Shown here: positions 62,403-64,000 of the stretch, in pieces
Layout of the letters: each line of letters begins with the position of its first letter
Position numbering within the stretch: the stretch's first letter is position 1
Assembly (NCBI RefSeq): GCF_002307475.1
Contig: NZ_NTMH01000003.1
Location: forward strand, 186,001 to 250,000
Direction: 5' to 3'
Length of the DNA stretch: 64,000 nt
DNA from: Pantoea allii
Lineage (GTDB): Bacteria > Pseudomonadota > Gammaproteobacteria > Enterobacterales > Enterobacteriaceae
Made by a program: the position numbers and the translations under genes
Notes under the pieces: generated by a model
The model's input: the letters and a program-made list of their open reading frames with translations, nothing else
What the model was told of the DNA's origin: nothing
Databases searched by the model: none

Positions 62403-63176
62403 ATGCAGAATGATAAGGGAACACCGGTTGCCGCCATCAGCGGCGCGGCCAGCGGCATTGGTCTGGCGCTGGCAACGCTGTATGCGCAACGCGGCGTGCG
62501 GGTGATTGCGGGTTACTACCCGCAGGACCCTCACGATCCGGCGCTGGCGTCCGCGCAGGTTGAAGCGGCGGGCGGCGATGCGCTCTGGTTGCCGCTCAAT
62601 GTCGCTTCAACCGCCTCAGTCGATGCGTTTATCACCCAGGGTGTGCAGCACTTTGGTCGGCTTGACTACGTGGTCGCCAACGCCGGTATTCTGCGCCGCG
62701 CAGGGATTGATGAGATGAGCGATGCGCACTGGGATGAGATGCTGAATGTCGATCTGACAGGCGTGATGCGGCTGTTCCGCGCCGCCGCCGCGCATCTTCA
62801 GACCGGGGCCAGCCTGGTTGCCGTGTCATCGATTGCGGGCGGGGTTTATGGCTGGCAGGAACATGCGCACTACGCCGCCGCCAAAGCTGCCGTGCCGGGC
62901 ATTTGCCGGTCACTGGCCGTCGAACTGGCAACGCGCGGCGTGCGCTGTAATGCGATTATCCCCGGCCTGATCGAAACGCCGCAGTCGCTGGACAAACAAA
63001 ATTCGCTTGGCCCGGAAGGGCTGGCGAAGGCGGCTCGCGCGATTCCGCTGGGACGGGTTGGTCGGGCCGAGGAGGTGGCAAAGACGATTGCGTTTCTGAC
63101 CAGCGAAGAAAGCAGTTATCTCACCGGGCAAAGCCTGATTGTCGATGGCGGCCTGACCGTTCGCTGGCCTGATTAA
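62403..63176 (+). CDS. Short-chain dehydrogenase 1 of the operon
   Basis: 257 residues, classical SDR: SGAASGIGLA cofactor loop (13-22), NAG, Ser in AVSSIAGG, Tyr-x3-Lys in YAAAK (near 153-157), and the end YLTGQSLIVDGG. It oxidises or reduces a hydroxy/keto intermediate; substrate unknown. Ribosome site AAGGACAGC, 9 bases after the permease stop. Confidence 0.87.
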   Translation: MQNDKGTPVAAISGAASGIGLALATLYAQRGVRVIAGYYPQDPHDPALASAQVEAAGGDALWLPLNVASTASVDAFITQGVQHFGRLDYVVANAGILRRAGIDEMSDAHWDEMLNVDLTGVMRLFRAAAAHLQTGASLVAVSSIAGGVYGWQEHAHYAAAKAAVPGICRSLAVELATRGVRCNAIIPGLIETPQSLDKQNSLGPEGLAKAARAIPLGRVGRAEEVAKTIAFLTSEESSYLTGQSLIVDGGLTVRWPD

Positions 63177-63185
63177 GGAGAGAGT

Positions 63186-63932
63186 ATGCAGTTAGCAAAC
63201 AAACGCTGTGTGATCAGTGGCGCGGCCAGCGGAATCGGGGCCGCCATTGCCACGCTGTTTGCCAGGGAGGGCGCGCAGCTGATACTGACTGACCGCGACG
63301 GCGACAAACTGGAGGCGATGGTCGCGCGCTGTGGCGCGCTGAACGCGCCGTGCTTTGGCGTGGTGGCCGATGTCGGTGAGGTGGACGGGGCGACGGCGGG
63401 CGTGGATGCCTGCCTCGAACGCTTCGGCGGGATTGATATTCTGGTTAATAATGCCGGGATGCTGACGCAGGCCCGCTGCACCGACATCACGCTGGCGATG
63501 TGGGAGCAGATGATGGCGGTCGATCTGCGCAGCGTCTTTCTGGCAACCCAGCGGGCGCTGCCTTCGATGCTGGCACAGCGTTGGGGAAGGGTAATCAACA
63601 TTGCGTCACAGTTGGGCATCAAAGGCGGTGCCGAACTGAGCCATTACGCCGCCGCGAAGGCGGGCGTAATCGGCTTTACCAAATCGCTGGCGCTGGAGGT
63701 CTCTTCAGACAATGTGCTGGTGAACGCGATTGCGCCGGGACCGATCGAAACCCCGCTGATTGATGGCATCAATCAGGCATGGAAAACCGCCAAGGCCGCT
63801 GAGCTGCCGCTGGGGCGTTTTGGACGGGCAGAAGAGGTGGCACCGGTCGCGCTGCTACTCGCCAGCGAGCCGGGCGGCAATCTGTTTGTCGGTCAGACGC
63901 TGGGGCCTAATTCCGGCGATGTTATGCCCTAA
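63186..63932 (+). CDS. Short-chain dehydrogenase 2 of the operon
   Basis: 248 residues, classical SDR: SGAASGIGAA (10-19), NNAG, Ser in NIASQLG, Tyr-x3-Lys in YAAAK (near 151-155), GRAEEVAPVALLLAS, end FVGQTLGPNSG, where most SDRs have VDGG. It resembles FabG-like ketoreductases and is about as different from SDR 1 as typical paralogues. AAGGAGAG lies 4 nt before the ATG; 9 bases separate the genes. Confidence 0.87.
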   Translation: MQLANKRCVISGAASGIGAAIATLFAREGAQLILTDRDGDKLEAMVARCGALNAPCFGVVADVGEVDGATAGVDACLERFGGIDILVNNAGMLTQARCTDITLAMWEQMMAVDLRSVFLATQRALPSMLAQRWGRVINIASQLGIKGGAELSHYAAAKAGVIGFTKSLALEVSSDNVLVNAIAPGPIETPLIDGINQAWKTAKAAELPLGRFGRAEEVAPVALLLASEPGGNLFVGQTLGPNSGDVMP

Positions 63933-63942
63933 GGAGCTGGTT

Positions 63943-64000
63943 ATGTGTGGAATGTGTGGATTACTGGATAACGGCCCGCAGTGGAGCGACGCGCTGGAAA
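63943..64000 (+). CDS. Class II glutamine amidotransferase, N-terminal fragment
   Basis: Only 19 codons are in the window: MCGMCGLLDNGPQWSDAL. Cys2 right after Met is the Ntn nucleophile of class II glutamine amidotransferases, and AAGGAG sits 8 nt before the ATG. It is 10 bases after SDR 2, hence the same operon. Which transferase it is cannot be seen. Confidence 0.65.
   Translation, partial: MCGMCGLLDNGPQWSDALE

Overview
The window looks like a chromosomal segment of an enterobacterium of the genus Pantoea. The quorum-sensing pair at 33.8-35.1 kb matches, almost residue for residue, what I recall of EsaR/EsaI of Pantoea stewartii. Most core genes (ynfM, ynfL, mlc, bioD2, ynfA/B/D, ydfG, dcp, sotB, cybB) have clear Escherichia coli counterparts. 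Base composition is a moderate GC content throughout. I see no tRNA, rRNA, CRISPR array, IS element or prophage. All identifications come from reading the sequence and remembered families; no database was searched.

Layout. 1-10 kb: 3' end of a chemoreceptor, a PepT-type peptidase divergent from an orphan DppA-like binding protein, ybiI, a 32-residue YoaK-like membrane peptide, sotB, cybB, ynfM and its divergent LysR gene ynfL. 10-19.8 kb: mlc, bioD2, the osmVWXY osmoprotectant ABC operon, a DHA2 drug exporter, ynfD, ynfB, ynfA, ydfG. 19.8-29.5 kb: a purine-nitrogen block, guaD-xdhABC, then dcp, then hpxO on the other strand. 29.6-35.1 kb: a glycosyltransferase, a Cys-rich exported peptide, an AmpC beta-lactamase, a YghA-type reductase, a probable small RNA with the ArcZ seed, and esaR/esaI. 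35.7-41.8 kb: a GPH sugar symporter with a GH3 glycosidase, then hipB with a degenerate hipA, and a GFA-type zinc protein. 42.4-49.6 kb: kup, a second chemoreceptor, a fasciclin-ECF sigma-anti-sigma operon and a cupin. 49.6-55 kb: a LysR-controlled operon (D-serine-dehydratase-like enzyme, aldehyde dehydrogenase, FAD oxidoreductase, RidA). 55-64 kb: an M48 membrane protease, a double-winged-helix GntR regulator, and an operon of amidase, imidase-like deacetylase-fold enzyme, MFS permease, two SDRs and the start of a class II glutamine amidotransferase.

How it works together. Three nitrogen-scavenging units (guaD-xdhABC, hpxO, amidase-imidase) each carry a sigma-54 -24/-12 element preceded by GCAC-N7-GTGC sites that fit NtrC binding, so the window appears to hold a nitrogen-limitation regulon. 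Guanine is deaminated by GuaD, oxidised to urate by XdhABC and hydroxylated by HpxO. The second unit would open cyclic imides and hydrolyse the half-amides to release ammonia.

The strongest unexpected signals are: the ArcZ-seed small RNA beside the quorum-sensing locus; the HipA homologue that lacks both catalytic Asp residues and the nucleotide-binding segment while keeping hipB and two perfect HipB operators; the three sigma-54/NtrC promoters; and a mycobacterial-style SigK/RskA/fasciclin module.
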